Shown: one piece after another, positions 34,715 through 43,490 of the stretch
Layout: each line of letters starts with the position of its first letter
Position numbering within the stretch: the stretch's first letter is position 1
Assembly (NCBI RefSeq): GCF_002744735.1
Contig: NZ_KZ319339.1
Coordinates: 1-64,000 of the forward strand
DNA length: 64,000 bases
DNA from: Marinobacter guineae
GTDB taxonomy: Bacteria > Pseudomonadota > Gammaproteobacteria > Pseudomonadales > Oleiphilaceae
Direction of reading: 5' to 3'
The notes under the pieces: generated by a model
What the model saw: only the letters and a program-made list of their open reading frames with translations
What the model was told of the DNA's origin: nothing
Database searches by the model: none
Program-made: the position numbers and the translations under genes

Positions 34715-35913
34715 CCCATTTCCATAAAGAATAGCGCAGCGATGGAATCCAGCAGAATGACCATAAATATGGATTGGACCACGCTGGAGGTTGTGTGTTC
34801 TCCAACGGATTGGGCGCTGCCAGCGACCTTGAATCCCTCGAGGCAGCCGATAACCGCAATCAGAAAGGCGAAAATCGGAGCCTTAACCATACCCACAAAG
34901 AAATGCTGCAATGGAATATCGCGCTCAACGATTGCCATGAACAGGGTGGGTGAAATATCCAGCACCAGGGCACATACCATGGCACCACCCACCATTCCCG
35001 AAATCATCCCTACAAAAGAGAGAATTGGAAGGCTGACCATCATGGCCATGACCCGGGGCAGCACAAGCAGTTCGATGGGGTTCAGCCCCAGTGTCCGGAT
35101 CGCGTCCAGCTCTTCATTGACCTTCATTGCGCCGATGTGTGCCGTAAAAGCACTGGCGGTTCGGCCAGCCATGAGTATGGCCGCAAGCAGCACCCCGAAC
35201 TCCCGAAGGAACGCGAAAGCCACCAGGTTGACGGTATAAATCGTTGCGCCGAAGTTTTCCAGTACGGTTGCGCCGAGGAAGGCAACCACAGCACCGACCA
35301 GAAAAGTCAGTAACGCAACGATTGGAAGTGCATTCAGCCCGGTGTCATGAACGGCTGCGACAAACGGGGTCATGCGCCAGCGCCAGGGTCTGGGCAGGTT
35401 CCAGGCCAGGGTGGCGAGGGTCTGGCCGATAAAGCCAACAAGAATCCAGAGCAGGCGGCAGATGCTTTCTACCTTCTGGCCGGCACCCATAACGAAGCTT
35501 TTGAGCAGGGAGGGTGTCGACGTGGCCGGCTTGGGTTGGTTCTCCATGGCACGGCAGACCGCCACAATCAGGGCGGATTTTTCGCGGGGCAATTGTTCTG
35601 ACTTTGAGGCTGTCTCCAGTAACCGTTGCGGTCCGAGCAGTGAGGCAAGCAGGGAGGCTCCGGCCGTATCGATTCGTTTCAGGCCAGACAGGTCAATTTC
35701 ACGCCTGCTCACCCCGGGTTTTGCCTTCGGGAGGACTATAGATTTCAGTTGTCGATAGTTGCTCAGAAGCCAGTCACCGGCGACCTGCAAAGTACCTGAG
35801 TCCAGGGACACGGATCCCGGAACGGGTGAGGCCGCTGGCGAATCAGTCTGCTCGGAATTACGGGAGCTGGGCACGTTATGTCGAATCCATGGGTGATTTA
35901 ACTGGCCAGACAC
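34708..35913 (-). CDS. STAS-MlaE fusion permease of lipid ABC transporter
   Basis: A 401-residue protein joining an N-terminal STAS domain (about residues 35-125, with LSGLKRIDTAGASLLASLL) to an MlaE-type permease (about 150-400, with GAVVAFLGATVLENFG and FLREFGVLLAAILMAGRTASAF). In E. coli the STAS part is a separate protein (MlaB); here it is fused. First gene of a four-gene operon (permease, ATPase, MCE, lipoprotein). The operon interrupts the common pgsA to tRNA-Gly adjacency. Confidence 0.92.
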   Translation of the reverse strand: MSGQLNHPWIRHNVPSSRNSEQTDSPAASPVPGSVSLDSGTLQVAGDWLLSNYRQLKSIVLPKAKPGVSRREIDLSGLKRIDTAGASLLASLLGPQRLLETASKSEQLPREKSALIVAVCRAMENQPKPATSTPSLLKSFVMGAGQKVESICRLLWILVGFIGQTLATLAWNLPRPWRWRMTPFVAAVHDTGLNALPIVALLTFLVGAVVAFLGATVLENFGATIYTVNLVAFAFLREFGVLLAAILMAGRTASAFTAHIGAMKVNEELDAIRTLGLNPIELLVLPRVMAMMVSLPILSFVGMISGMVGGAMVCALVLDISPTLFMAIVERDIPLQHFFVGMVKAPIFAFLIAVIGCLEGFKVAGSAQSVGEHTTSSVVQSIFMVILLDSIAALFFMEMGW

Positions 35914-36033
35914 CAGCTTAGAGACTCGATTAACAGTCTGCCAGTCCCGCAGGTGCCTGTTTATCCTGAGAAGCTTAGATTGGCCAAACTTTGCTCACAA
36001 AGTCCGTTAAAACAGAAACTTGATAAAAAAGTA

Positions 36034-36061
36034 TTGACGCCCGACCGGTAATCCGTAGAAT
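36034..36061 (+). promoter_or_regulatory. Sigma-70 promoter of tRNA-Gly-Cys
   Basis: TTGACG (36034-36039), 16-base spacer, TAGAAT (36056-36061), about 40 bases before tRNA-Gly. Confidence 0.75.
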
Positions 36062-36099
36062 ACGCAGCCGTTGATGAGGCAATGCCTCGGTCACGAAGA

Positions 36100-36175
36100 G
36101 CGGGAATAGCTCAGTTGGTAGAGCACAACCTTGCCAAGGTTGGGGTCGCGAGTTCGAATCTCGTTTCCCGCTCCA
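36100..36175 (+). tRNA. tRNA-Gly (GCC anticodon)
   Basis: A 76-base tRNA. Acceptor GCGGGAA pairs with TTCCCGC, discriminator T and encoded CCA follow, the anticodon loop is TTGCCAA, and the T loop is GTTCGAATC. Confidence 0.97.
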
Positions 36176-36228
36176 TTTCCAAGTCTCTCAATGCCTCCTG
36201 AGAGCAAAAGCCAGATCAAGGCTTACCC

Positions 36229-36302
36229 GGCGCGGTGGCAGAGTGGTTATGCAGCGGACTGCAACTCCGTGTACGCCGGTTCGATTCCGACCCGCGCCTC
36301 CA
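36229..36302 (+). tRNA. tRNA-Cys (GCA anticodon)
   Basis: A 74-base tRNA. Acceptor GGCGCGG pairs with CCGCGCC, discriminator T and encoded CCA follow, and the anticodon loop is CTGCAAC. It lies 53 bases after tRNA-Gly in the same probable transcript. No third tRNA follows; accessory genes begin about 170 bases downstream. Confidence 0.96.
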
Positions 36303-36475
36303 TTATTTCCCCCCCGAATCTCAGCACTTCGAAGGTTTCTGACCCGGAACGTTTCGCTATCTAACGACTTTACGATCGTCTGGTGGCAACACAGCCTGCT
36401 ATGCTTCTATGATTCATAAATAGTCAGGCCAGCCAACACGGCTGTCTTTTGTAATTCGGCGCCTGGTCAAAAACA

Positions 36476-38191
36476 ATGAGAACAGACGAAAAGAACGTCA
36501 AACCCCGGCGCGCTTCACCTCGCGGCCGCCAACTGGAACCCCTCTTATTGGCGGAGCTGCGGGACCTGATCGGTGACGAACGTCTCGATTCGTCATTGCG
36601 CCGCCGCGATCGCCTGATCGAGCACCTGCATGCACTGCAGGACACCCACGGTTACCTCTCCATGCCCCGTCTCCGGGCCCTTGCGGCTTTCATGAACCTG
36701 CCCATGGCCGCCATTTATGAAACGGCTACCTTTTACGCCCATTTCGACGTTATTCATGACGAACAAGCACCTCCGCCTGCCTTGACACTCAGGGTGTGTG
36801 ACTCGCTCTCCTGTCATTTGGCGGGAGCTGAGGCGCTGCATCAAGCGCTATCTGATGGAGTTGATCCCGAAACGGTGAGGGTAAGGCGCGCGCCCTGTAT
36901 GGGGCGTTGCGACACGGCGCCCGTGGTAGCCGTTGGGCACCATCATGTGGTGAATGCCAACGCCCGGAATGTTGGGGCCGCGGTAGAGCTGGGGCAGGTT
37001 CAGCCAGAGGAGGTCTCCTGGCAACGTCTGGCGGATTATCGTTCGGCCGGTGGTTATCGGTTGCTGATGGATTGCCGTGAAGGCCGGGTGAGTTTTGAAA
37101 CGCTCTCCAATGAGCTCGAGCTGGCCGGCCTGCGAGGTCTGGGTGGCGCTGGATTTCCCACCTTCCGAAAATGGCAGGCAGTGAGGGCCGAGCCGGGGCC
37201 ACGCTACGCGGTGATCAACGCCGACGAAGGCGAACCGGGCACCTTCAAGGATCGTTATTATCTGGAGAACGATCCCCACCAATTCCTTGAGGGCGCTCTG
37301 GTCAGCGCCTGGGCGGTTGAGGCGCAGTCCCTCTACATTTATCTTCGGGACGAATATCCCGGTCTGTACAGGGTGCTGACCGATGCTATCGCCGAGCTTG
37401 AGTCGGCCGGCATTGTCGAGTCGGGCTTCGTCATCCTGCGCCGGGGCGCGGGCGCCTACATCTGCGGTGAGGAGTCAGCCCTTATCGAATCCCTGGAGGG
37501 CAAACCTGGCAAGCCACGCCATCGCCCGCCGTTCGTTGCCCAGAAAGGACTGTTTGGGCAGCCCACCCTGGTTAACAACGTCGAGACGGTTTACTGGATT
37601 CCGCGCATCCACGCCCGGGGCGCCGAATGGTTCGCCAGCCAGGGGCGGCATGGCCGTCGCGGCCTCCGCAGCTTCTCGGTCTCCGGGCGGGTCGCGCGGC
37701 CTGGGGTGCACCTCGCCCCCGCGGGCATCACCCTCAATGAGTTGATAGAGGAATACTGCGGCGGCATGGCGGAAGGGCATCGACTCCTGGCCTATCTGCC
37801 CGGCGGTGCTTCCGGCGGAATACTGCCAGCCAGCAAAGCAGACATCCCACTGGACTTTGACACCCTGCAGGAGCACGGGTGTTTTATCGGCTCCGCAGCT
37901 GTGATCGTTCTATCAGATCAGGACAATTTGGCCGACGCGGCTGCCAATCTTCTGGGATTCTTCGCGGATGAGTCCTGCGGGCAGTGCACTCCGTGCCGTG
38001 TGGGCACCGAGAAAATGCTCACCTTGCTGGAACGCGACACCTGGGATGAGGCGACACTCCAGCAGCTGGCCAGGGTGATGGCCGATGCTTCCATCTGCGG
38101 TCTGGGCCAGGCCGCACCCAATCCGGTGCTGAGCCTGCTTCGGGACTTCCGCAGCGAACTCGCCAGCAGCAACCTGATCGCCAAAGGTTAG
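36476..38191 (+). CDS. NAD-dependent formate dehydrogenase beta subunit (NuoE-NuoF fusion)
   Basis: A 571-residue diaphorase subunit. The N-terminal 150 residues are thioredoxin-like NuoE/FdsG with a [2Fe-2S] pattern (CDSLSCH, then APCMGRCDTAP). The remainder is NuoF/FdsB with LRGLGGAGFPTFRKW (NADH/FMN), YAVINADEGEPGTFKDRYYLE and the [4Fe-4S] motif ESCGQCTPCRVGTEKM. It passes formate electrons to NAD+. The length and fusion match the beta subunit of the methylotroph FDH1 type. It starts 12 bases short of the alpha subunit gene. No good ribosome-binding site is seen before the ATG at 36476, so the start is tentative. Confidence 0.92.
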   Translation: MRTDEKNVKPRRASPRGRQLEPLLLAELRDLIGDERLDSSLRRRDRLIEHLHALQDTHGYLSMPRLRALAAFMNLPMAAIYETATFYAHFDVIHDEQAPPPALTLRVCDSLSCHLAGAEALHQALSDGVDPETVRVRRAPCMGRCDTAPVVAVGHHHVVNANARNVGAAVELGQVQPEEVSWQRLADYRSAGGYRLLMDCREGRVSFETLSNELELAGLRGLGGAGFPTFRKWQAVRAEPGPRYAVINADEGEPGTFKDRYYLENDPHQFLEGALVSAWAVEAQSLYIYLRDEYPGLYRVLTDAIAELESAGIVESGFVILRRGAGAYICGEESALIESLEGKPGKPRHRPPFVAQKGLFGQPTLVNNVETVYWIPRIHARGAEWFASQGRHGRRGLRSFSVSGRVARPGVHLAPAGITLNELIEEYCGGMAEGHRLLAYLPGGASGGILPASKADIPLDFDTLQEHGCFIGSAAVIVLSDQDNLADAAANLLGFFADESCGQCTPCRVGTEKMLTLLERDTWDEATLQQLARVMADASICGLGQAAPNPVLSLLRDFRSELASSNLIAKG

Positions 38192-38203
38192 GGGGAGACA
38201 GCC

Positions 38204-41095
38204 ATGAGCCACCGAAAAACAGCCATGAGCGATGCGACTACAAGCTTTACCCTGACACTGGACGACGTTGAGGTTCAGGCTTTCCCGGGCGAAACCCTGT
38301 GGCAGGTCGCCAAGCGTGCCGGCGAGACAATCCCGCACCTTTGCTTCAAAGACATCCCAGGATACCGCGCGGATGGCAATTGCCGCGCCTGCATGGTGGA
38401 AGTTGAAGGCGAGCGGGTGCTTGCGGCCAGCTGTATTCGCGAGGCAACGCCTGGCATGGTGGTGCGAAGCGCAGCCTCCACCCGTGCCCAGGACGCCCGC
38501 AGGGCCGTGCTGGAATTGCTGCTGGCCGATCAGCCCGAGCAATCGCAAAGTCCGGACCGGTCCAGCCACCTGTGGCAGACGGCGGATCAACTGTCTATTG
38601 ATGCCATTGCTGTTCGTCAACGTCTCCCGGCCCGCTCAGAGCGCGACGAGCCCACGGTTCACCACGTTGCCCCGCGGTCGGATTCGCTGGCCCACGCCCG
38701 AGGCCATGACGCCACTCATTCAGCCATGAATGTAAATCTGGATGCCTGCATCACCTGCGGCTTGTGCGAGCGCGCGTGCCGTGAGGTGCAGGGAAATGAT
38801 GTTATCGGCCTGGCCCATCGTGGCGCGGCATCCAAGGTGGTGTTCGATTTCGATGACCCCATGGGAGACAGCACCTGCGTTGCCTGCGGCGAATGCGTGC
38901 AGGCCTGCCCGACCGGGGCGCTGATGCCCGCCACTCTGATTGATGCCGAGGGCCGCGGAGACTCCGCAACGGCAGACCGCACCGTCGACTCAGTCTGCCC
39001 CTACTGCGGAGTGGGCTGTCAGTTGACCTATCACGTTAAAGACGAGCCGGCCAACGCCAGAGCAGGGGCAGGCGAGCAGCGAGGACGTATCCTTTTTGTT
39101 GAAGGCAGAGACGGCCCCTCAAACCAGGGCCGGCTCTGTGTGAAAGGCCGCTTCGGCTTTGATTATCCCTCGCACCCGGCACGGCTCACCCGACCGCTGA
39201 TCCGCCGGGAGGGCGTGCCCAAGGGGCTCGACCCTGACTTTGACCCGACCAATCCGTTAACTCACTTCCGAGAGGCAAGCTGGGAAGAGGCCCTGGATCT
39301 TGCGGCAAGCGGATTAACCCAACTAAAAGCGCAATACGGGCCGGATGCGCTCGCCGGCTTTGGCAGCGCCAAGTGCTCCAACGAAGAGGCCTGGCTGTTC
39401 CAGAAGCTGGTGCGCACCGGTTTTGGCTCCAACCACGTTGATCACTGTACCCGGCTTTGTCACGCCAGCTCCGTGGCCGCGCTGATGGAATGCCTGGGCT
39501 CTGGCGCAGTCACCGCCTCCTTCATGCAGGCGCTCGAGGCCGACGTGGTGATTCTCACCGGCTGCAATCCGGCGGTAAACCATCCGGTGGCCGCCACCTA
39601 CTTCAAGCAGGCGGCACGAAACGGCACCAAGCTGATCATCATCGATCCCCGGGGCCAGGCGCTGGATGCCTATGCCTGGCGGAGCCTGCGTTTCTCGCCG
39701 GGTGGCGACGTGTCACTGTTTAACGCCATGCTCAATGTGATAATCAGCGAAGGACTTTTTGACCGGGCCTACATAGATGCCCACACCGAGGGCTTCGAGG
39801 CACTGGCCGCCAGTGTTGTGGATATGACGCCGGAGGTGATGAGCCCGGTCTGCGGCGTTGAACCAGAGGTCATTCGCGAAGTGGCCCGAGCCTACGCGGG
39901 TGCTGAGCGCGCGATGATTTTCTGGGGCATGGGCATCTCCCAACACGTGCACGGCACCGACAACGCCCGATGCCTTATTTCCCTGGCGCTCACATGCGGC
40001 CACACGGGCCGGCCCGGCACCGGGCTGCATCCTCTGCGCGGGCAAAACAACGTGCAGGGCGCATCCGATGCTGGCTTGATCCCCATGGTATTGCCCGACT
40101 ACCAACCGGTAGGAGACGCCCAGTTGCGCGCTGCCTTCGAAGAACTCTGGGACACCGAACTTGACCCGGAGCCCGGGCTCACCGTGGTGGAGATTATGAA
40201 TGCCATCACGGCGGGGACGATCAAGGGCATGTACATCCTCGGCGAGAACCCCGCGATGTCCGATCCCGATCTGACCCACGCCCGGGCCGCGCTCGGTGCC
40301 CTGGAGCACCTGGCGGTGCAGGATCTGTTTGTAACTGAAACCGCCCAGTTTGCCGACGTGATCCTGCCTGCTACTGCCTGGTCGGAAAAATCAGGCACCG
40401 TCACCAACACCAACCGGCAGATGCAAATGGGCCGTGCCGCGCTGGCACCGCCGGGGGAGGCAAAGCCCGACTGGTGGATTATTCAGGAAATTGCCCGACG
40501 TTTCGGGCTGGCCTGGAACTACGCCGGCCCTGAGCAAGTGTTCGCCGAGATGAAACAGGGCATGCACTCACTCGATCATATCTCCTGGTCCCGGCTGGAA
40601 CGCGAAGGTTCCGTGACCTATCCATGTCCGGCCGACGACGCGCCGGGGCACGACGTTGTCTTCTCTGATGCCTTCCCACGGGCTGGCGGCCGGGCCAGAT
40701 TTTCGCCCGCTTGGCCACTGCCGCCCGACGAGCCGGTGGATGAGGCCTATCCCACCGTTTTAACCACCGGGCGACTGCTTGAGCACTGGCACACCGGTGC
40801 CATGACCCGTCGCAGCCGGGTACTGGACGAGCGGGAGCCCGAAGCAGCTGCCTTTCTGGCACCAGCGGAGTTCGCTCGCCTGGGCGTAGCATCGGGTGAT
40901 CCAATTCAAATTGCCACCCGGCGCGGCAGCATCACCCTGGCCGCGCGGGCCGATCAGACCATGCCTGAGGGCATGGTGTTCGTACCCTTCGCCTTTGTGG
41001 AGGCAGCGGCCAACCTGCTCACCAACCCGGCGCTGGACCCGTTCGGGAAGATTCCGGAGTTCAAGTACGCGGCTTGCCGGTTGAGCCCGGCCTAA
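38204..41095 (+). CDS. Formate dehydrogenase alpha subunit (molybdo/tungsto-pterin)
   Basis: A 963-residue catalytic subunit oxidising formate to CO2. The N-terminal [2Fe-2S] ferredoxin domain is HLCFKDIPGYRADGNCRAC. Two [4Fe-4S] clusters follow (CITCGLCERACREVQG and CVACGECVQACPTGAL), then the Mo/W domain cluster CPYCGVGCQL. The metal-ligand Cys with active-site His is in CTRLCHASS, so it is a cysteine and not a selenocysteine enzyme. GGGGAG precedes the ATG. The accessory sulfurtransferase FdhD and FdsC/FdsD are not adjacent. Confidence 0.94.
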   Translation: MSHRKTAMSDATTSFTLTLDDVEVQAFPGETLWQVAKRAGETIPHLCFKDIPGYRADGNCRACMVEVEGERVLAASCIREATPGMVVRSAASTRAQDARRAVLELLLADQPEQSQSPDRSSHLWQTADQLSIDAIAVRQRLPARSERDEPTVHHVAPRSDSLAHARGHDATHSAMNVNLDACITCGLCERACREVQGNDVIGLAHRGAASKVVFDFDDPMGDSTCVACGECVQACPTGALMPATLIDAEGRGDSATADRTVDSVCPYCGVGCQLTYHVKDEPANARAGAGEQRGRILFVEGRDGPSNQGRLCVKGRFGFDYPSHPARLTRPLIRREGVPKGLDPDFDPTNPLTHFREASWEEALDLAASGLTQLKAQYGPDALAGFGSAKCSNEEAWLFQKLVRTGFGSNHVDHCTRLCHASSVAALMECLGSGAVTASFMQALEADVVILTGCNPAVNHPVAATYFKQAARNGTKLIIIDPRGQALDAYAWRSLRFSPGGDVSLFNAMLNVIISEGLFDRAYIDAHTEGFEALAASVVDMTPEVMSPVCGVEPEVIREVARAYAGAERAMIFWGMGISQHVHGTDNARCLISLALTCGHTGRPGTGLHPLRGQNNVQGASDAGLIPMVLPDYQPVGDAQLRAAFEELWDTELDPEPGLTVVEIMNAITAGTIKGMYILGENPAMSDPDLTHARAALGALEHLAVQDLFVTETAQFADVILPATAWSEKSGTVTNTNRQMQMGRAALAPPGEAKPDWWIIQEIARRFGLAWNYAGPEQVFAEMKQGMHSLDHISWSRLEREGSVTYPCPADDAPGHDVVFSDAFPRAGGRARFSPAWPLPPDEPVDEAYPTVLTTGRLLEHWHTGAMTRRSRVLDEREPEAAAFLAPAEFARLGVASGDPIQIATRRGSITLAARADQTMPEGMVFVPFAFVEAAANLLTNPALDPFGKIPEFKYAACRLSPA

Positions 41096-41101
41096 TTTCC
41101 G

Positions 41102-41624
41102 CTGCAAACTAGCCGCGAACGGGAAATCCGGGATGCCCGCCCGGACTATCTCCGACAGGATATCGAACGCTACCAGAATGCGGTCAATCACCGGCGCCAG
41201 ACCCTGACACGTCGCCTGCAGGCCCTGCTGCAAAAGCACCTCAACCATTACCTGTCGGTGCTTTTCCCGGAAGCCTCTCTGGAAGTCGATGAACAGCTCC
41301 GGCCCGGCACCTTCAGTCGGGGGCACTGAACTGGGACAGGTCACCGAACTGAGTTTTGGGGCACGGGAACCGACGGGGTTGATCAGCCGCCTGGCCTATG
41401 CCGAGCTGCTGCGGGAAGCGGGAAGGCTGAGTTTGGTCATTCTGGACGACACCCTGGTGCACAGTGACAGCGACCGCCTGGAAGATATGAAACGCATCTT
41501 GTTTGATGCGGCGAGCCGCTATCAGATACTGCTGTTTACTTGCCATACAGAGAAACGGCGGAATCTAGGGGTAGAGTCCAGAGATCTGGAAAGCCTGAAG
41601 GACCAGGTGTTGGGGGCTCGTTAG
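41102..41624 (+). pseudogene. Decayed 3' end of an SMC/YhaN-like ATPase gene
   Basis: The first 76 codons (41102-41329) encode a coiled-coil tail starting LQTSREREIRDARPDY and ending at a TGA. Continuation in another frame gives VTELSFGAREPTGLISRLAY, then LSLVILDDTLVHSDSDRLEDMK (Walker B and D-loop) and LLFTCHTEKRRNLG, stopping at 41624. This is the C-terminal half of an AAA/SMC-like ATPase, broken by a frameshift near 41320. Its 5' part is missing, because the sequence runs straight into the formate dehydrogenase stop codon seven bases upstream. It marks an old rearrangement junction. Confidence 0.82.
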
Positions 41625-41900
41625 TAGACACATATATTTCTTGTCGACGAAGCATTTAGGTTTGTACCTGAGGACTCGTTACTCTCGCTATGCTCCCAAG
41701 CATTCTGAGCATCCCTTGGATCTAAGCCTCGTTCATGATTTTTTTAGGTTTTTTAGCACTCGAAGTGCGCAGGTTATATCTTTAGCACGCTAGCTTTCCT
41801 TCAAATTGCCGCCTGTGGTAGCCTCGAATGACATTTGGTTCATTTTCTCTGCGTAATAAGAACCATTATTCCGATAAGCCGTTGATTAAGGATAAGAAAC

Positions 41901-43490
41901 GTGCAGTTCAAACGGTTACTGGATACTCTCGCGAGGTCGTCGGCCCAAGCAGTAACAACGCTCGGGCAAGGACAAAAAGAAGAAGACGAGCTGAAAGAAT
42001 ATCTGTATGTCGAGACCGACATCGAGACTGACTTTAAGCGCCTATTGGACTCGAGTCCGCCTCCGGAAACGGTAATCTTCCTCTGCGGTTCTTCCGGTGA
42101 CGGCAAGTCTGAGATTCTCAAGCGCTACCACAAGCGCTATTCCGATGAATTTCATTTCCACCTCGATGCCACACATGCTTTCAAGCCAGATCAGAACGCC
42201 ATCCAAGCGCTCAACCAGCTTTTTGAGGAACAAAAAAGTTCTGAGAAGCCGCTGGTCGTAGGTATCAATGTTGGAATGCTCTTCAATTTTTCGTCTCAAG
42301 GCGATGTGGAGCACGAGGAGATACGAAGAGCCATCGAGGCGTACCTTCAGCACGGCGAGGAGGTGTCGCCCTCTTTTAAATTTCTAAATTTCGAGAAATA
42401 CCCAAAGTTTAGCCTCGAAGATGGGGAGACTGGATCGGCATTCATCAGCGAACTAATAGAGAGAGCGGTTGCCGCCTCAGATGCAAATCCACTCTACAGG
42501 GCTTATATAGAGTCGATTGAAACATCTCAAGACAAGCTGACAACCAATTATCAATTGCTGCAAATTGAGGAAGTTCGTGAGCGTATCGTAAAGTTGCTTC
42601 TCTCCGCCCGGTTGAGGTTCGATCAGTTTTTGTCTGCTCGGGCATTACTTGATTTTGTCCACCATCTAATCACCGGTCCTGGCTTGCTTTTCGATAACCT
42701 TTTCGTCAGCGGCCACAATGAGCTGAGTGATGTCGTCAGTCACTTTGATCCTTGCTCCATACGGTCGCGACGAATTGATCAGTTCTTGATTCAACACCCC
42801 CTGGGTGTCAAAGAGCAGGCTTTCGAAGAGTTTCAGCAAAGCGTTGCGAATGACCTCAATGTTCGTGGCTTAGGTGCAGCTAGCTGGCTCCGTTTTTTTT
42901 ATCTTCTGCAGGAAGTCGAAGTGGGTAACAACTTCCATCAGACTTTTGGCAGTGATTTCGAGCAGCCGCTATATGATCGCTATATTGAAATTTGGCGACT
43001 TCACGCAGCGTACGATGGTCGGGGTAAGACCCTTCTCCGTGAATTTTATAAGGACGAACTTTTTGCGGCATTGATGCGATTTGGGAACCGCCTCGAGCCT
43101 TCGCTAATAAAGCGAGGCCATATGTTTCTCTGTAGTAGGAACAAAGTTTCCATTTCTGCCCACGCCAAGTTGAGACCGGACTTCAAACAAATCGAAAAAG
43201 AGTCTGTAGCCAACATCCACGAGTTTCCGGTGTGTATAAAAGTCGGGGATCAACGCCTGAGAACATTCCATGTGAATGTAAGCTTTCTCGAACTGATCTC
43301 TAAAATTAACGATGGGTACCGACCCAATAAGCACGACAAAAACACCATCGTGATTCTCGAAGAAATCATTGCTGACGTCACAGGGGTTATCGTCAATTCT
43401 GATCGATTGCTGTTTTCTACAGCTCAAGGTCAGCTTGTCCTAACAAACGAAGTGGAAGATGAGGAATTTTTGGTCGGGGGTGAAGAGTGA
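41901..43490 (+). CDS. dptF: DNA phosphorothioation-dependent restriction protein DptF
   Basis: A 529-residue P-loop protein. Walker A is GSSGDGKS at residues 63-70 (TVIFLCGSSGDGKSEILKRY). The N-terminal FKRLLDTLARSSAQAV and the overall length match DptF, part of the DptFGH complex (also called DndFGH) that attacks DNA lacking phosphorothioate marks. It begins with GTG after AAGGAT. It overlaps dptG by four bases. The 276 bases upstream (41625-41900) are A+T-rich and likely hold the operon promoter, but no clear -35/-10 pair was settled. Confidence 0.92.
   Translation: MQFKRLLDTLARSSAQAVTTLGQGQKEEDELKEYLYVETDIETDFKRLLDSSPPPETVIFLCGSSGDGKSEILKRYHKRYSDEFHFHLDATHAFKPDQNAIQALNQLFEEQKSSEKPLVVGINVGMLFNFSSQGDVEHEEIRRAIEAYLQHGEEVSPSFKFLNFEKYPKFSLEDGETGSAFISELIERAVAASDANPLYRAYIESIETSQDKLTTNYQLLQIEEVRERIVKLLLSARLRFDQFLSARALLDFVHHLITGPGLLFDNLFVSGHNELSDVVSHFDPCSIRSRRIDQFLIQHPLGVKEQAFEEFQQSVANDLNVRGLGAASWLRFFYLLQEVEVGNNFHQTFGSDFEQPLYDRYIEIWRLHAAYDGRGKTLLREFYKDELFAALMRFGNRLEPSLIKRGHMFLCSRNKVSISAHAKLRPDFKQIEKESVANIHEFPVCIKVGDQRLRTFHVNVSFLELISKINDGYRPNKHDKNTIVILEEIIADVTGVIVNSDRLLFSTAQGQLVLTNEVEDEEFLVGGEE

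Noticed and set aside
36303..36475. Third tRNA (tRNA-Leu) after tRNA-Cys
   Set aside because: No cloverleaf or GTTCGAATC-type T loop could be found in this gap.
39713..40309. 198-codon frame opposite formate dehydrogenase alpha
   Set aside because: Antisense shadow inside a gene with clear catalytic motifs.
41289..41624. Apparent 111-codon gene of its own
   Set aside because: It is the second-frame continuation of the broken ATPase gene, containing only Walker B/D-loop and tail, so it is annotated as a pseudogene.
4199..41632. Shared string AGTAGACACATA near 4200 and 41623 as a possible insertion repeat
   Set aside because: Only 12 bases, in unrelated settings; chance match is likely.
41625..41900. 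CRISPR-like or repeat structure upstream of dptF
   Set aside because: Only a small ATGCT/AGCAT inverted repeat is visible; no regular repeats or spacers.
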